Shown here: positions 37,018 through 45,958 of the stretch, one piece after another
Position numbering within the stretch: the stretch's first letter is position 1
Layout: each line of letters begins with the position of its first letter
DNA from: Streptomyces sp. f51
Lineage (GTDB): Bacteria; Actinomycetota; Actinomycetes; Streptomycetales; Streptomycetaceae
DNA: 64,000 nt
NCBI RefSeq assembly: GCF_037940415.1
Contig: NZ_CP149798.1
Coordinates: 372,001 to 436,000, forward strand
Direction: 5' to 3'
Position numbers and translations under genes: made by a program
The notes under the pieces: generated by a model
Databases searched by the model: none
What the model was told of the DNA's origin: nothing
The model's input: the letters and a program-made list of their open reading frames with translations, nothing else

Positions 37018-38352
37018 ATGCAGCGTCAGCAACCGACGATCACCGAGTTCTCCGTCTACCCCGTCGCCGGACGGGACTGCATGGAGCTGAACCTGTCGGG
37101 CGCCCACGGTCCGTACTTCACCCGCAACGTCGTGGTGCTCAAGGACTCCGAGGGGCGGACCGGGCTCGGCGAGGTTCCGGGCGGCGAGAAGATCACCCGC
37201 ACGCTGCGCGACGCCGGGCCCCTGGTCGTCGGCACGAAGGTGGGCGACTACCAGCGGGTCCTGCGCCAGATCGGGGAGCGGTTCGGCGACCGTGACGCGG
37301 GGGGCCGCGGCGCCCAGACCTTCGACCTGCGCACGACCGTCCACGCGGTCACCGCCGTCGAGTCCGCCCTGCTCGACCTGCTCGGCCAGCACCTCGACGT
37401 TCCGGTCGCGGCCCTCCTCGGGGACGGACGGCAGCGCGACCGGGTGCGGGTGCTCGGCTACCTCTTCTTCGTCGGCGACCCGGACCGCACGGATCTGCCG
37501 TACGCCCGCGAGCGCGGCTCCGACGTGGACTGGTACCGGCTGCGGCACGAGGAGGCGCTCACGCCCGACGCGATCGTCCGGCAGGCCGAGGCGGCCCACG
37601 CGCTGTACGGATTCCGGGACTTCAAGCTCAAGGGCGGAGTCCTGGAGGGCGCCGAGGAGGTCAGGACCGTCCGCGCACTCAAGGACCGCTTCCCCGAGGC
37701 CCGCGTCACCCTCGACCCCAACGGCGCCTGGTCGCTGCGCGAGGCGATCGACCTGTGCGGGCCCCTGGTCGGCACGCTCGCCTACGCCGAGGACCCCTGC
37801 GGCGCCGAGGACGGCTACTCGGGACGGGAGATCCTGGCCGAGTTCCGCCGGGCGACGGGGCTGCCGACGGCGACCAACATGATCGCCACGGACTGGCGCC
37901 AGCTGACCCACGCCCTGGCCCTCCAGTCGGTCTCGATCCCGCTGGCCGATCCGCACTTCTGGACCATGCGGGGATCGGTGCGCGTGGCCCAGCTGTGCAA
38001 CGCGATGGGGCTGACCTGGGGCTGCCACTCGAACAACCACTTCGACATCTCGCTCGCCATGGTCACCCACTGCGGAGCGGCCGCGCCCGGCCCGTACAAC
38101 GCCCTCGACACCCACTGGATCTGGCAGGAGGGTCTGGAGCGGCTCACGGTCGACCCGCCGCGGATCGTCGGCGGCGAGATCGCGCTGCCGGAGGCACCCG
38201 GCCTGGGCGTCCGGCTCGACATGGACCGGTTGCTCGCCGCGCACGAGCTGTATCTGAAGGAGGCGCTCGGCGCCCGTGACGACGCGGTCGCCATGCGTCA
38301 CCTCGTGCCGGGCTGGGAGTTCGACGCCAAGCGCCCCGCCCTGGTGCGCTGA
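37018..38352 (+). CDS. gudD: glucarate dehydratase (enolase superfamily)
   Basis: The 444-residue enzyme dehydrates D-glucarate to 5-keto-4-deoxyglucarate, the substrate of the preceding gene's product. Enolase-superfamily features are seen: catalytic Lys in FKLKGG, metal ligands in [17 protein letters not shown] and [10 protein letters not shown], and the conserved [12 protein letters not shown] segment with the catalytic His. The ATG at 37018 lies 5 bases after AAGG. The last pathway enzyme, 2,5-dioxopentanoate dehydrogenase, is not in the window. Confidence 0.94.
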   Translation: MQRQQPTITEFSVYPVAGRDCMELNLSGAHGPYFTRNVVVLKDSEGRTGLGEVPGGEKITRTLRDAGPLVVGTKVGDYQRVLRQIGERFGDRDAGGRGAQTFDLRTTVHAVTAVESALLDLLGQHLDVPVAALLGDGRQRDRVRVLGYLFFVGDPDRTDLPYARERGSDVDWYRLRHEEALTPDAIVRQAEAAHALYGFRDFKLKGGVLEGAEEVRTVRALKDRFPEARVTLDPNGAWSLREAIDLCGPLVGTLAYAEDPCGAEDGYSGREILAEFRRATGLPTATNMIATDWRQLTHALALQSVSIPLADPHFWTMRGSVRVAQLCNAMGLTWGCHSNNHFDISLAMVTHCGAAAPGPYNALDTHWIWQEGLERLTVDPPRIVGGEIALPEAPGLGVRLDMDRLLAAHELYLKEALGARDDAVAMRHLVPGWEFDAKRPALVR

Positions 38353-38396
38353 CCGGCCCCGCCTCCTGCTCCCCGCAAAAAGGCTCCGCCGACCCC

Positions 38397-38425
38397 TTGC
38401 ACTGACGGCGGACACCTGGATTACT
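38397..38425 (+). promoter_or_regulatory. candidate promoter of the paaK-like gene
   Basis: TTGCAC (38397-38402) and ATTACT (38420-38425) are spaced by 17 bp, with TGG before the -10-like element. The palindrome at 38438-38457 lies just downstream, where a repressor would block transcription. The -10 element is weak, so confidence is moderate. Confidence 0.4.
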
Positions 38426-38438
38426 GTCCGGAAAGGAT

Positions 38439-38456
38439 CGACCGAATGATCGGTCG
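38439..38456. promoter_or_regulatory. inverted repeat CGACCGA-N4-TCGGTCG before the paaK-like gene
   Basis: CGACCGAATGATCGGTCG has perfect 7-bp arms. It lies 36 bp before the start codon. It resembles operators of PaaR-type TetR repressors (ACCG...CGGT), which respond to phenylacetyl-CoA; the regulator gene is not in the window. Confidence 0.6.
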
Positions 38457-38491
38457 TCCGGTATGACACGGTTGGCGAGGGAGAGGGCGCG

Positions 38492-39799
38492 ATGGCGGGC
38501 TCGACGGACGCGAAGGGCCTGCTCGACGCGGGCGAGCGGCTGGACCTGGAGGAACTGCGGGCGCTCCAGCTGGAGCGGCTGCGCGCGTCGCTGCGGCACG
38601 CCTACGAGAACGTCCCCTTCTACCGGGAGTCCTTCGACAAGGCCGGACTGCGCCCCGACGACTGCCGCTCGCTCGCCGACCTGGCCCGGTTCCCCTTCAC
38701 GGTGAAGGCGGATCTGCGGGAGAACTACCCGTACGGGATGTTCGCCGTTCCGCAGGACGAGATCCGGCGCCTGCACGCGTCGAGCGGGACGACCGGACGG
38801 CCCACGGTCGTCGGCTACACGGAGAACGACCTGTCCATGTGGGCCGACATGGTGGCCCGTTCGATCCGCGCGGCGGGCGGCCGGCCCGGCGACAAGGTCC
38901 ACATCGCCTACGGCTACGGCCTGTTCACGGGCGGACTCGGCGCCCACTACGGCGCGGAGCGCCTCGGCTGTACGGTGATCCCCGCGTCCGGGGGCATGAC
39001 GGCCCGTCAAGTGCAGCTGATCCAGGACCTGAAGCCCGAGATCATCATGGTGACGCCCTCGTACATGCTGACCCTTCTGGACGAGTTCGAGCGCCAGGGC
39101 GTGGACCCGCGGGGCACCTCGCTGCGGGTCGGCGTGTTCGGCGCCGAGCCGTGGACCGAGGAGATGCGCCGCGAGATCGAGGAGCGGTTCGCGATCGACG
39201 CGGTCGACATCTACGGACTCTCGGAGGTCATCGGACCCGGTGTCGCCCAGGAGTGCGTGGAGACCAAGGACGGACTGCACATCTGGGAGGACCACTTCTA
39301 CCCGGAGGTCGTCGACCCGATCACCGGCGAGGTGCTTCCCGACGGCGAGGAGGGCGAGCTGGTCTTCACCTCGCTCACCAAGGAGGCCATGCCCGTGATC
39401 CGTTACCGGACCCGGGACCTGACGCGCCTGCTGCCGGGGACGGCGCGGGTCTTCCGCCGGATGGAGAAGATCACCGGGCGCAGTGACGACATGGTGATCC
39501 TGCGCGGGGTCAATCTCTTCCCGACGCAGATCGAGGAGATCGTGCTGCGGACACCGGGAGTCGCCCCGCACTTCCAGCTGCGGCTGACCCGCGAGGGCCG
39601 CCTCGACGCGCTCACCGTGCGGGCGGAGGCCCGGTCCGGCGCCACCCCCGAGGCACGCGAGGCGGCGGCGCGGGCGATCACCGCGGGCGTCAAGGACGGG
39701 ATCGGCGTCTCGGTCACGGTGGAGATCGTCGAACCGGAGTCCCTGGAGCGGTCGGTGGGCAAGCTGAAGCGGATCGTGGACCTGCGCCCGCGCGCCTGA
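38492..39799 (+). CDS. paaK: phenylacetate-CoA ligase family protein
   Basis: The 435-residue enzyme has the PaaK layout: N-terminal LRHAYENVPFYRESF, the ATP loop HASSGTTGRPTVVGYT, IYGLSEVIGPGVAQEC, and the C-terminal swivel part RTRDLTRLLPG, ITGRSDDMVILRGVNLFPTQIEE with the final Lys in VGKLKRIVDLR. PaaK makes phenylacetyl-CoA from phenylacetate. The rest of the phenylacetate pathway (paaABCDE, paaG, paaZ) is not here, so it may act on another aryl acid. AGAGGG precedes the ATG. Confidence 0.93.
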   Translation: MAGSTDAKGLLDAGERLDLEELRALQLERLRASLRHAYENVPFYRESFDKAGLRPDDCRSLADLARFPFTVKADLRENYPYGMFAVPQDEIRRLHASSGTTGRPTVVGYTENDLSMWADMVARSIRAAGGRPGDKVHIAYGYGLFTGGLGAHYGAERLGCTVIPASGGMTARQVQLIQDLKPEIIMVTPSYMLTLLDEFERQGVDPRGTSLRVGVFGAEPWTEEMRREIEERFAIDAVDIYGLSEVIGPGVAQECVETKDGLHIWEDHFYPEVVDPITGEVLPDGEEGELVFTSLTKEAMPVIRYRTRDLTRLLPGTARVFRRMEKITGRSDDMVILRGVNLFPTQIEEIVLRTPGVAPHFQLRLTREGRLDALTVRAEARSGATPEAREAAARAITAGVKDGIGVSVTVEIVEPESLERSVGKLKRIVDLRPRA

Positions 39800-39844
39800 C
39801 GGGTGCCGGCGGACCGCCGGTCGGGCCCGCGGGCCCGACCGGCC

Positions 39845-39891
39845 GCGGACAGGGCCGCGGGGACTCCTGACACCCCCGCGGCCCTGTCCGC
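39845..39891. terminator. bidirectional terminator with 18-bp perfect stem
   Basis: GCGGACAGGGCCGCGGGG (39845-39862) pairs perfectly with CCCCGCGGCCCTGTCCGC (39874-39891) around an 11-base loop. It lies between the convergent paaK-like and FadD genes and its right arm touches the FadD stop codon. This is the longest perfect hairpin I saw. Confidence 0.85.
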
Positions 39892-41405
39892 TACTCCCCT
39901 GTCCGCCGCTCCCGGCCGAACCGGTCCCGCAGTTCCCGCTTGAGGATCTTCCCGCTGGCGTTGCGCGGCAGCTCCTCCACGAACAGGACCCGCTTGGGCG
40001 CCTTGAAGTGGGCGAGCTTCTCGCGTGCGTGGGCGATCAGTTCGTCCTCGGTGACCTCGCCCCGGGGGACGACGACCGCGGTGACGGCCTCGATCCAGCG
40101 CTCGTCGGGAAGTCCGACGACGGCCACCTCGGCGACCGACTCGTGCGTATACAACGCGTCCTCGACCTGCCGGGACGCGACCAGGACACCACCGGAGTTG
40201 ATGACGTCCTTCACCCGGTCCACCACGGTGAAGTAGCCGTGGGCGTCGCGCACGGCGAGGTCGCCCGAGTGGAACCAGCCGTCGCGGAACGCCTCGGCCG
40301 TCTCCTCGGGCTTGTCCCAGTAGCCCTCGCACAACTGCGGTGAGCGGTAGACGACTTCACCCGGTGTCCCGTCGGGCACGTCCTTGCCGTCCTCGTCGAC
40401 GACCCGCGCGTCCACGAACAGCACCGGCGTGCCGCACGAGTCCATCCGGCCCTTGTGCTCGTCGGGCCCGAGGACGGTGGCGAGGGGGCCGATCTCGCTC
40501 TGGCCGAAGCAGTTGTAGAAGGCCAGCTTCGGCAGCCGCTCGCGCAGCCGTTCCAGGACGGGAACCGGCATGATCGAGGCGCCGTAGTACGCCTTGCGCA
40601 GCCCGCTCAGGTCGCGTTCGGCGAAGTCGGGCCGGTTCGACAGGCCGATCCAGACGGTGGGCGGGGCGAACAGGCTGTCCGCCCGGCCCGCCTCGATCAG
40701 GTCGAAGATCTGTCCGCCGTCCGGCGCGTCGAGGATCGTGTTCGAGGCGCCGACCGCGAGATAGGGCAGCAGGAACACGTGCATCTGCGCCGAGTGGTAG
40801 AGCGGCAGCGAGTGCACCGGCAGGTCGCCCGCGCTCAGGTCGAGCGCGGTGATCGCGCTCAGGTACTCGTGCACCAGCGCGCGGTGGGTCATCATCGCGC
40901 CCTTGGGCAGGGCGGTCGTGCCCGAGGTGTAGAGCAACTGCACGAGCGTGTCGGCGCGCGGCTCCTCACCGTCGTACGGGCGTGCCGTCTCCAGCCGTAC
41001 GAGGAGCGAGTCGTCGGCGTCGCGCAGCGGCAGGGTCCGTACGCCCTCCGGGAGCCGGCCCGCGAGGTCGGGGTCGGTCAGGACCAGGGAGCATCCCGAC
41101 TGGCCGACGATGTAGGCGAGGTCGTCGCCCGTCAGGTTCTGGTTGACCGGCACGTGGACGAGTCCGGCGCGGGCGCAGGCGAGGAAGCCGATCAGATAGG
41201 CGTCCGAGTTGTGGCCGTAGGCGCCCACACGGTCCCCGGGGGACAGCCCCTCGTCGAGGAGGGCGGTCGCCGCGCGGGAGACGGCCTCGTCGAGTTCCGC
41301 GTACGTCCAGGAGCGCTCTCGGTAGTCGACGGCGCGCCGCGCCGGTGTGCGCCGGGCGCTGCGGCGCAGCACCCCGTCGACCGTACTGCCGTGTCCAGGC
41401 TTCAT
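39891..41405 (-). CDS. long-chain acyl-CoA synthetase/AMP-binding ligase (FadD family)
   Basis: The 504-residue ANL enzyme has LLYTSGTTALPKGAMMTH, a GQSE region (NCFGQSEIGPLA), the hinge-containing WFHSGDLAVRDAHGYFTVVDRVKD and terminal Lys motif PRNASGKILKREL. It forms acyl-CoA from an unspecified acid. The ATG at 41405 has GAGGATC upstream. It lies 70 bp downstream of a second FadD gene and is probably the third gene of the operon beginning at 44135. Confidence 0.92.
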   Translation of the reverse strand: MKPGHGSTVDGVLRRSARRTPARRAVDYRERSWTYAELDEAVSRAATALLDEGLSPGDRVGAYGHNSDAYLIGFLACARAGLVHVPVNQNLTGDDLAYIVGQSGCSLVLTDPDLAGRLPEGVRTLPLRDADDSLLVRLETARPYDGEEPRADTLVQLLYTSGTTALPKGAMMTHRALVHEYLSAITALDLSAGDLPVHSLPLYHSAQMHVFLLPYLAVGASNTILDAPDGGQIFDLIEAGRADSLFAPPTVWIGLSNRPDFAERDLSGLRKAYYGASIMPVPVLERLRERLPKLAFYNCFGQSEIGPLATVLGPDEHKGRMDSCGTPVLFVDARVVDEDGKDVPDGTPGEVVYRSPQLCEGYWDKPEETAEAFRDGWFHSGDLAVRDAHGYFTVVDRVKDVINSGGVLVASRQVEDALYTHESVAEVAVVGLPDERWIEAVTAVVVPRGEVTEDELIAHAREKLAHFKAPKRVLFVEELPRNASGKILKRELRDRFGRERRTGE

Positions 41406-41475
41406 GCACGTGATCCTCGATCCACGCCGGGGCGAGGTCAAGGGAGTGCGGCGCGCCGTGGCGGGCCCCGCGGTG

Positions 41476-43026
41476 TCACATCGCCCGGGTGCGGCCCTGC
41501 CAGTAGGGATCGCGCAGCCGGCGCTTGTACAGCTTCCCGTTGGGGTCGCGGGGCATGGCCGCGATGAAGTCGATGCTCCTGGGCCGCTTGTAGCGGGCGA
41601 GTTGCCGCTCGCAGTGGGCGAGGATGTCCGCGGCGAGCGCAGGTCCGGCCTCGTGTCCCGGGGCGGCCTCGACCACGGCCTTGACCTCCTCGCCCCAGTC
41701 GTCGTGCGGGATGCCGAAGGCGGCCGCGTCGGCGACGGCCGGGTGGGAGAGCAGCGCCGCCTCGATCTCGGCCGGATAGATGTTGACCCCGCCCGAGATG
41801 ATCATGTCGATCTTGCGGTCGCGGAGGAAGAGATAGCCGTCCTCGTCGAGCAGGCCGAGGTCGCCGACGGTGAAGAAGTCTCCGATGCGGTTCTTGCGGG
41901 TCTTGGTCTCGTCCTTGTGGTACGAGAATCCACCGGTGCTCATCTTCATGTAGACGGTGCCGAGTTCGCCGGGCGGCAGCCGGTTGCCGTCGTCGTCGAA
42001 GACGGCCAGTTCGCTGATGGGCCAGGCCTTGCCGACGGTGCCGGGCTTCTTCAGCCAGTCCTCGGCGGTGGCGAAGGCGCCGCCGCCCTCGCTGGCCGCG
42101 TAGTACTCCTCGACGCACTCGCCCCACCACGTGATCATGGCCCGTTTCACATGGTCGGGGCACGGGGCGGCGCCGTGGATGGCGTGCCGCATGGAGGTGA
42201 CGTCGTAGCGGGCCTTCACCTCGTCGGGGAGGGCCAGCAGCCGGTGGAACTGGGTCGGCACCATGTGGGTGTGCGTGCAGCGGTGCGCGTCGATGACCCG
42301 CAGCATCTCCTCGGGCGTCCACTTGTCCATCAGGACCAGCCGGTGGCCGATGTGCAGGGAGGCGCCCGCGAACTGGAGGACGGCGGTGTGGTACAGCGGC
42401 GAGCAGACGAGGTGGACGTTGTCGTCGTAGGGCCTGATGCCGAAGATGGCGAGGAAGCCGCCGAGGTACGACTCCTCGGGGAGCTTGCCGGGCAGCGGGC
42501 GCCGGATGCCGCGCGGCCGGCCCGTGGTGCCGGAGGTGTAGTTCATGACCCAGCCGAGCGTGCGGTCGGCGGGCGCCGATCCGGGCTGTCCGTCGAGGAG
42601 TTCGCCGTACGGCCTGAAGCCCTCGATCTCTCCGACGGCGTACCGCCGCTCGGCGGGGAGTTTCGCCTCGTCCGCGGCGTGCCGTGCGGCGTCGGCGAAC
42701 CGTTCGTGCGCGATGAGGACCTTGGCCCCCGAGTCGGAGACGATCCAGGCGATCTCGGGCCCGACGAGGTGGTGGTTGACGGGGACGAGATAGAGACCGG
42801 CCTGCGAGGCGGCGAGGTAGGCGACGAGGAACTCGACGCCGTTGGGCAGCACGACGGCGAAGGAGTCGCCGCGTTCGAGGCCGGCCGCGCGCAGCCCGTG
42901 GACGAGCCCGTTGGCCGCCGCGTGCAGACGTCCGGCGGTCCATTCCTCGCCGGAGGGGGTGACCAGGACGACGCGCTCGGGGTCGGCGCCTGCCTGGGCC
43001 CAGAAGCCGTTGGGTGAGGTGGTCAT
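41476..43026 (-). CDS. acyl-CoA synthetase (FadD family), middle gene of operon
   Basis: The 516-residue ANL ligase has MNYTSGTTGRPRGIRRP (with Arg replacing the usual Lys of the P-loop), the YYAASEGGG adenine loop, FTVGDLGLLDEDGYLFLRDR and the terminal DPNGKLYKRRL. It uses ATP and CoA to activate an acid. The ATG overlaps the stop of the nitronate-monooxygenase-like gene by 4 bp (ATGA, 43023-43026), so the pair is translationally coupled. Confidence 0.92.
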   Translation of the reverse strand: MTTSPNGFWAQAGADPERVVLVTPSGEEWTAGRLHAAANGLVHGLRAAGLERGDSFAVVLPNGVEFLVAYLAASQAGLYLVPVNHHLVGPEIAWIVSDSGAKVLIAHERFADAARHAADEAKLPAERRYAVGEIEGFRPYGELLDGQPGSAPADRTLGWVMNYTSGTTGRPRGIRRPLPGKLPEESYLGGFLAIFGIRPYDDNVHLVCSPLYHTAVLQFAGASLHIGHRLVLMDKWTPEEMLRVIDAHRCTHTHMVPTQFHRLLALPDEVKARYDVTSMRHAIHGAAPCPDHVKRAMITWWGECVEEYYAASEGGGAFATAEDWLKKPGTVGKAWPISELAVFDDDGNRLPPGELGTVYMKMSTGGFSYHKDETKTRKNRIGDFFTVGDLGLLDEDGYLFLRDRKIDMIISGGVNIYPAEIEAALLSHPAVADAAAFGIPHDDWGEEVKAVVEAAPGHEAGPALAADILAHCERQLARYKRPRSIDFIAAMPRDPNGKLYKRRLRDPYWQGRTRAM

Positions 43027-44135
43027 GCCTGTTCTCCCCTGCCCGCGATGCGGTTGATGCGGTCGACGGCGTGCTCGAAGCCCCGCGTCAGATCGTCGAA
43101 GACCTCCTGGACGGAGCGCTCGCTGTTCATCCGGCCGACGATCTGCCCGACCGGTGTGCCCAGCAGCGGCTCGACCTCGTACTTCTGGATGCGGGAGACG
43201 GCGTCGGCGACGAGGAGTCCCTGGAGCGGCATGGGGAGCGTGCCGGGGCCGGCCGGGTCGTCCCAGGCGTCGGTCCACTCGGTGCGCAGCTGCCGTGCGG
43301 GCTTGCCGGTCAGGGCGCGCGAGCGGACGGTGTCGCCGGAGCCGGCCGCGAGCAGTTTGCGGGTGACGGCGGGCGAGTGCATGTCGGCCTCCGTCACGGT
43401 GAGCCAGACCGAGCCGAGCCACACGCCCTGGGCGCCGAGGCTCAGTGCGGCGGCCACCTGCTGTCCGCTGCCGATGCCGCCGGCCGCCAGGACGGGCAAC
43501 GGGCCCACGGCGTCGACGACTTCGGGCGTGAGCACCATCGAGGCGATGTCCCCCGTGTGGCCGCCGGCCTCGTAGCCCTGGGCGACGACGACGTCGATGC
43601 CCGCCTCGGCGTGCTTGCGCGCGTGCCGGGCGCTGCCGGCGAGCGCCGCGACGAGCACGCCCTTGTCGTGGGCGCGCCGGACGACGTCGGCGGGCGGTGA
43701 ACCCAGCGCGTTGGCCAGCAGTTTGATCGGGTAGTCGAAGGCGACGTCGAGCTGGCCGCGGGCGACCTGTTCCATCCAGCCGGTGATGCGCCAGCCGGAC
43801 GCCTCGCCCTCGTCGAGCTCGGGCACGCCGTACTTGGCGAGGGTGTCCTTGACGAACTGGCGGTGCCCCTCGGGGATCATCGCCTCGACGTCGGCCTCGG
43901 TGACCCCCTCGACCTTCTTGGCGGGCATGACGACGTCCAGGCCGTAGGGCATGCCGCCGACGTTCGCCTCGATCCAGTCGAGGTCGCGCTCCAGGTCCGT
44001 GGGGGCGGTGTAGCGGACCGCGCCGAGCACGCCGAATCCGCCCGCGCGACTGATGGCCGCGGCGACGGCGGGGAACGGCGTGAAGCCGAAGACGGCGTGC
44101 TCGACTCCCAGTTCCTTGCTCAGCTCCGTCTGCAT
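43023..44135 (-). CDS. nitronate monooxygenase (NPD) family flavoprotein
   Basis: The 370-residue TIM-barrel FMN protein carries the NPD-family motifs AAISRAGGFGVLGA (start), VVAQGYEAGGHTGD (residues about 185-198, with the flavin/substrate His) and PVLAAGGIGSGQQVAAALSLGAQGVWLGS. Members oxidise nitronates, but several in acyl-CoA gene clusters act on CoA esters instead. First gene of an operon with two acyl-CoA synthetases, which favours a CoA-linked role (inference). The operator-like TCTGA..TCAGA repeat lies 43 bp upstream. Confidence 0.9.
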   Translation of the reverse strand: MQTELSKELGVEHAVFGFTPFPAVAAAISRAGGFGVLGAVRYTAPTDLERDLDWIEANVGGMPYGLDVVMPAKKVEGVTEADVEAMIPEGHRQFVKDTLAKYGVPELDEGEASGWRITGWMEQVARGQLDVAFDYPIKLLANALGSPPADVVRRAHDKGVLVAALAGSARHARKHAEAGIDVVVAQGYEAGGHTGDIASMVLTPEVVDAVGPLPVLAAGGIGSGQQVAAALSLGAQGVWLGSVWLTVTEADMHSPAVTRKLLAAGSGDTVRSRALTGKPARQLRTEWTDAWDDPAGPGTLPMPLQGLLVADAVSRIQKYEVEPLLGTPVGQIVGRMNSERSVQEVFDDLTRGFEHAVDRINRIAGRGEQA

Positions 44136-44177
44136 GGGCGCAGGATGCCGCAGACCTCCGGACGAGGGAAGACCTTT

Positions 44178-44194
44178 TCTGATACTCCGTCAGA
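44178..44194. promoter_or_regulatory. inverted repeat TCTGA-N7-TCAGA before the nitronate monooxygenase operon
   Basis: TCTGATACTCCGTCAGA matches the perfect repeat at 31783-31799 in arm sequence, spacing and total length, with one mismatch in the inner arm pair. It lies 43 bp before the start codon of the operon. Confidence 0.6.
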
Positions 44195-44238
44195 TCCGGG
44201 AGGTCTGCCGGTGCGGGACGAGGACGGCTGTCCTCGGG

Positions 44239-45804
44239 TCAGTCCTTGCCGCCCAGGGACTCCAGCACCGCCTTCGCCGCGTTGTGACCCGGGACGCCGC
44301 TCACCCCGCCTCCGCGCACCGCGCCCGCCCCGCACAGCATCACGTTCGCGTGCCGGGTCTCCACGCCCCAACGGCCGGTCCCCTCCTGGGCGTAGGGGAA
44401 GGCGAGGTCGCGGTGGAAGATGTTGCCGCCCGGCAGGCGCAGATCCCGCTCCAGGTCGAGCGGGGTCTTCGCCTCGATGCAGGGCCGCCCGTCCGCGTCC
44501 GTGGCCAGGCAGTCGGCGAGCGGCTCGGCGAGATGCGCGTCGAGCTGGGCCAGCGTCGACTTCAGCAACTCCTCGCGTACGGCGTCGTTGTCACGCTCGA
44601 AGAGCCGGGCGGGCGTGTGGAGGCCGAAGAGGGTGAGGGTCTGGTATCCCCGCTCGACCAGGTCCCGGCCCAGGATGCTGGGGTCGGTGAGCGAGTGGCA
44701 GTAGATCTCCGAGGGCGGCGCGGCGGGCAGCTCGCCGGCCGCGGCCTGCGCGTGCGCGGCCGCCAACTGCTCGTACCCCTCGGCGATGTGGAAGGTCCCG
44801 GAGAACGCCTCGCGCGGGTCGACGGAGGTGTCGCGGAGCCTCGGCAGCCGCTTGAGCAGCATGTTCACCTTGAGCTGCGCACCCTCTGCGGGGGCCGGCT
44901 GCTCGTCCCCGGTGAGGTGCGCGAGCTCCTGCGGCGAGGCGTTCACCAGCACGTGACGAGCCGCGACGACACCCTCTCCGTCCGCCGTCCGGAAGGTGAT
45001 CTCGGCGGACTCCCCGTCCGTGTCGATCCGCAGCACCTCGTGGCCGGTCTCGATCACCGCGCCCGCCGCGCGGGCGGCGCCGGTGATCGCGTCGGTGAGG
45101 GCGCCCATGCCGCCGACGGGCACGTCCCAGTTCCCGGTGCCCCCGCCGATCACGTGGTAGAGGAAGCAGCGGTTCTGCCGCAGCGAGGGGTCGTGGGCGT
45201 CGGCGAAGGTGCCGATGAGCGCGTCGGTGAGCACGACACCGCGGACGAGGTCGTCGGCGAAGTACTCCTCGACCGCCGCGCCGACCGGCTCCTCGAAGAG
45301 GATCCGCCAGGCGTCCTCGTCGTCGACGCGCGCCCTCAACTCCTCGCGGGTGGGCAGCGGTTCGGTGAGCGTCGGGAACACCCGCCGGGCGACCCGGCCG
45401 GTCATCCCGTAGAAGCGCTGCCACGCCTCGTACTCGCGCTCCGATCCCGTCAGCTTGGCGAACGCCTCGCGGGTGCGCCGCTCGCCGCCGCCGACGAGCA
45501 GCCCGGTGGGCCGTCCGCCGCGCTCGACGGGCGTGTACGAGGAGACCGTCCGGCCCCGGACCCGGAAGTCGAGGCCCAGATCCCGCACGATCTTGCGGGG
45601 CAGCAGGCTCACCAGGTACGAGTAGCGCGACAGCCGCGCGTCGACCCCCGCGAACGGCCGGGTGGACACGGCGGCGCCCCCGGTGGTGCCCAGGCGCTCA
45701 AGGACCAGCACGGACCGCCCGGCCCTGGCCAGATAGGCGGCCGCGACCAGTCCGTTGTGGCCTCCGCCGACGATCACGACGTCATATCCCTCGTGTACAG
45801 GCAT
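44239..45804 (-). CDS. FAD-dependent oxidoreductase, phytoene desaturase-like
   Basis: The 521-residue protein has an N-terminal FAD-binding Rossmann motif (VVIVGGGHNGLVAAAYLARAG) with the following acidic strand end LVLERL, GGMGALTDAI in the middle, and the C-terminal flavin contact AGAVRGGGVSGVPGHNAAKAVL. It is of the amine oxidase/phytoene desaturase superfamily (pyridine nucleotide-disulphide oxidoreductase domain 2 type). No carotenoid genes are adjacent and the substrate is unknown. The frame continues upstream of the ATG at 45804 but loses protein character. Confidence 0.88.
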   Translation of the reverse strand: MPVHEGYDVVIVGGGHNGLVAAAYLARAGRSVLVLERLGTTGGAAVSTRPFAGVDARLSRYSYLVSLLPRKIVRDLGLDFRVRGRTVSSYTPVERGGRPTGLLVGGGERRTREAFAKLTGSEREYEAWQRFYGMTGRVARRVFPTLTEPLPTREELRARVDDEDAWRILFEEPVGAAVEEYFADDLVRGVVLTDALIGTFADAHDPSLRQNRCFLYHVIGGGTGNWDVPVGGMGALTDAITGAARAAGAVIETGHEVLRIDTDGESAEITFRTADGEGVVAARHVLVNASPQELAHLTGDEQPAPAEGAQLKVNMLLKRLPRLRDTSVDPREAFSGTFHIAEGYEQLAAAHAQAAAGELPAAPPSEIYCHSLTDPSILGRDLVERGYQTLTLFGLHTPARLFERDNDAVREELLKSTLAQLDAHLAEPLADCLATDADGRPCIEAKTPLDLERDLRLPGGNIFHRDLAFPYAQEGTGRWGVETRHANVMLCGAGAVRGGGVSGVPGHNAAKAVLESLGGKD

Positions 45805-45958
45805 GCCTCTTCGTAGCACGTGATGATCTACGTCGGCCAGGGGTGCGCGGCAAGCGGCGGCACTCCGTACGGGTGGGCACGCGGGCGGCGCGAACGCACG
45901 GGTCCGGGGACCCACACCGCCGCCGGACCGTCTCCGAGAGGCGCGCGGGTCCGGTCGG

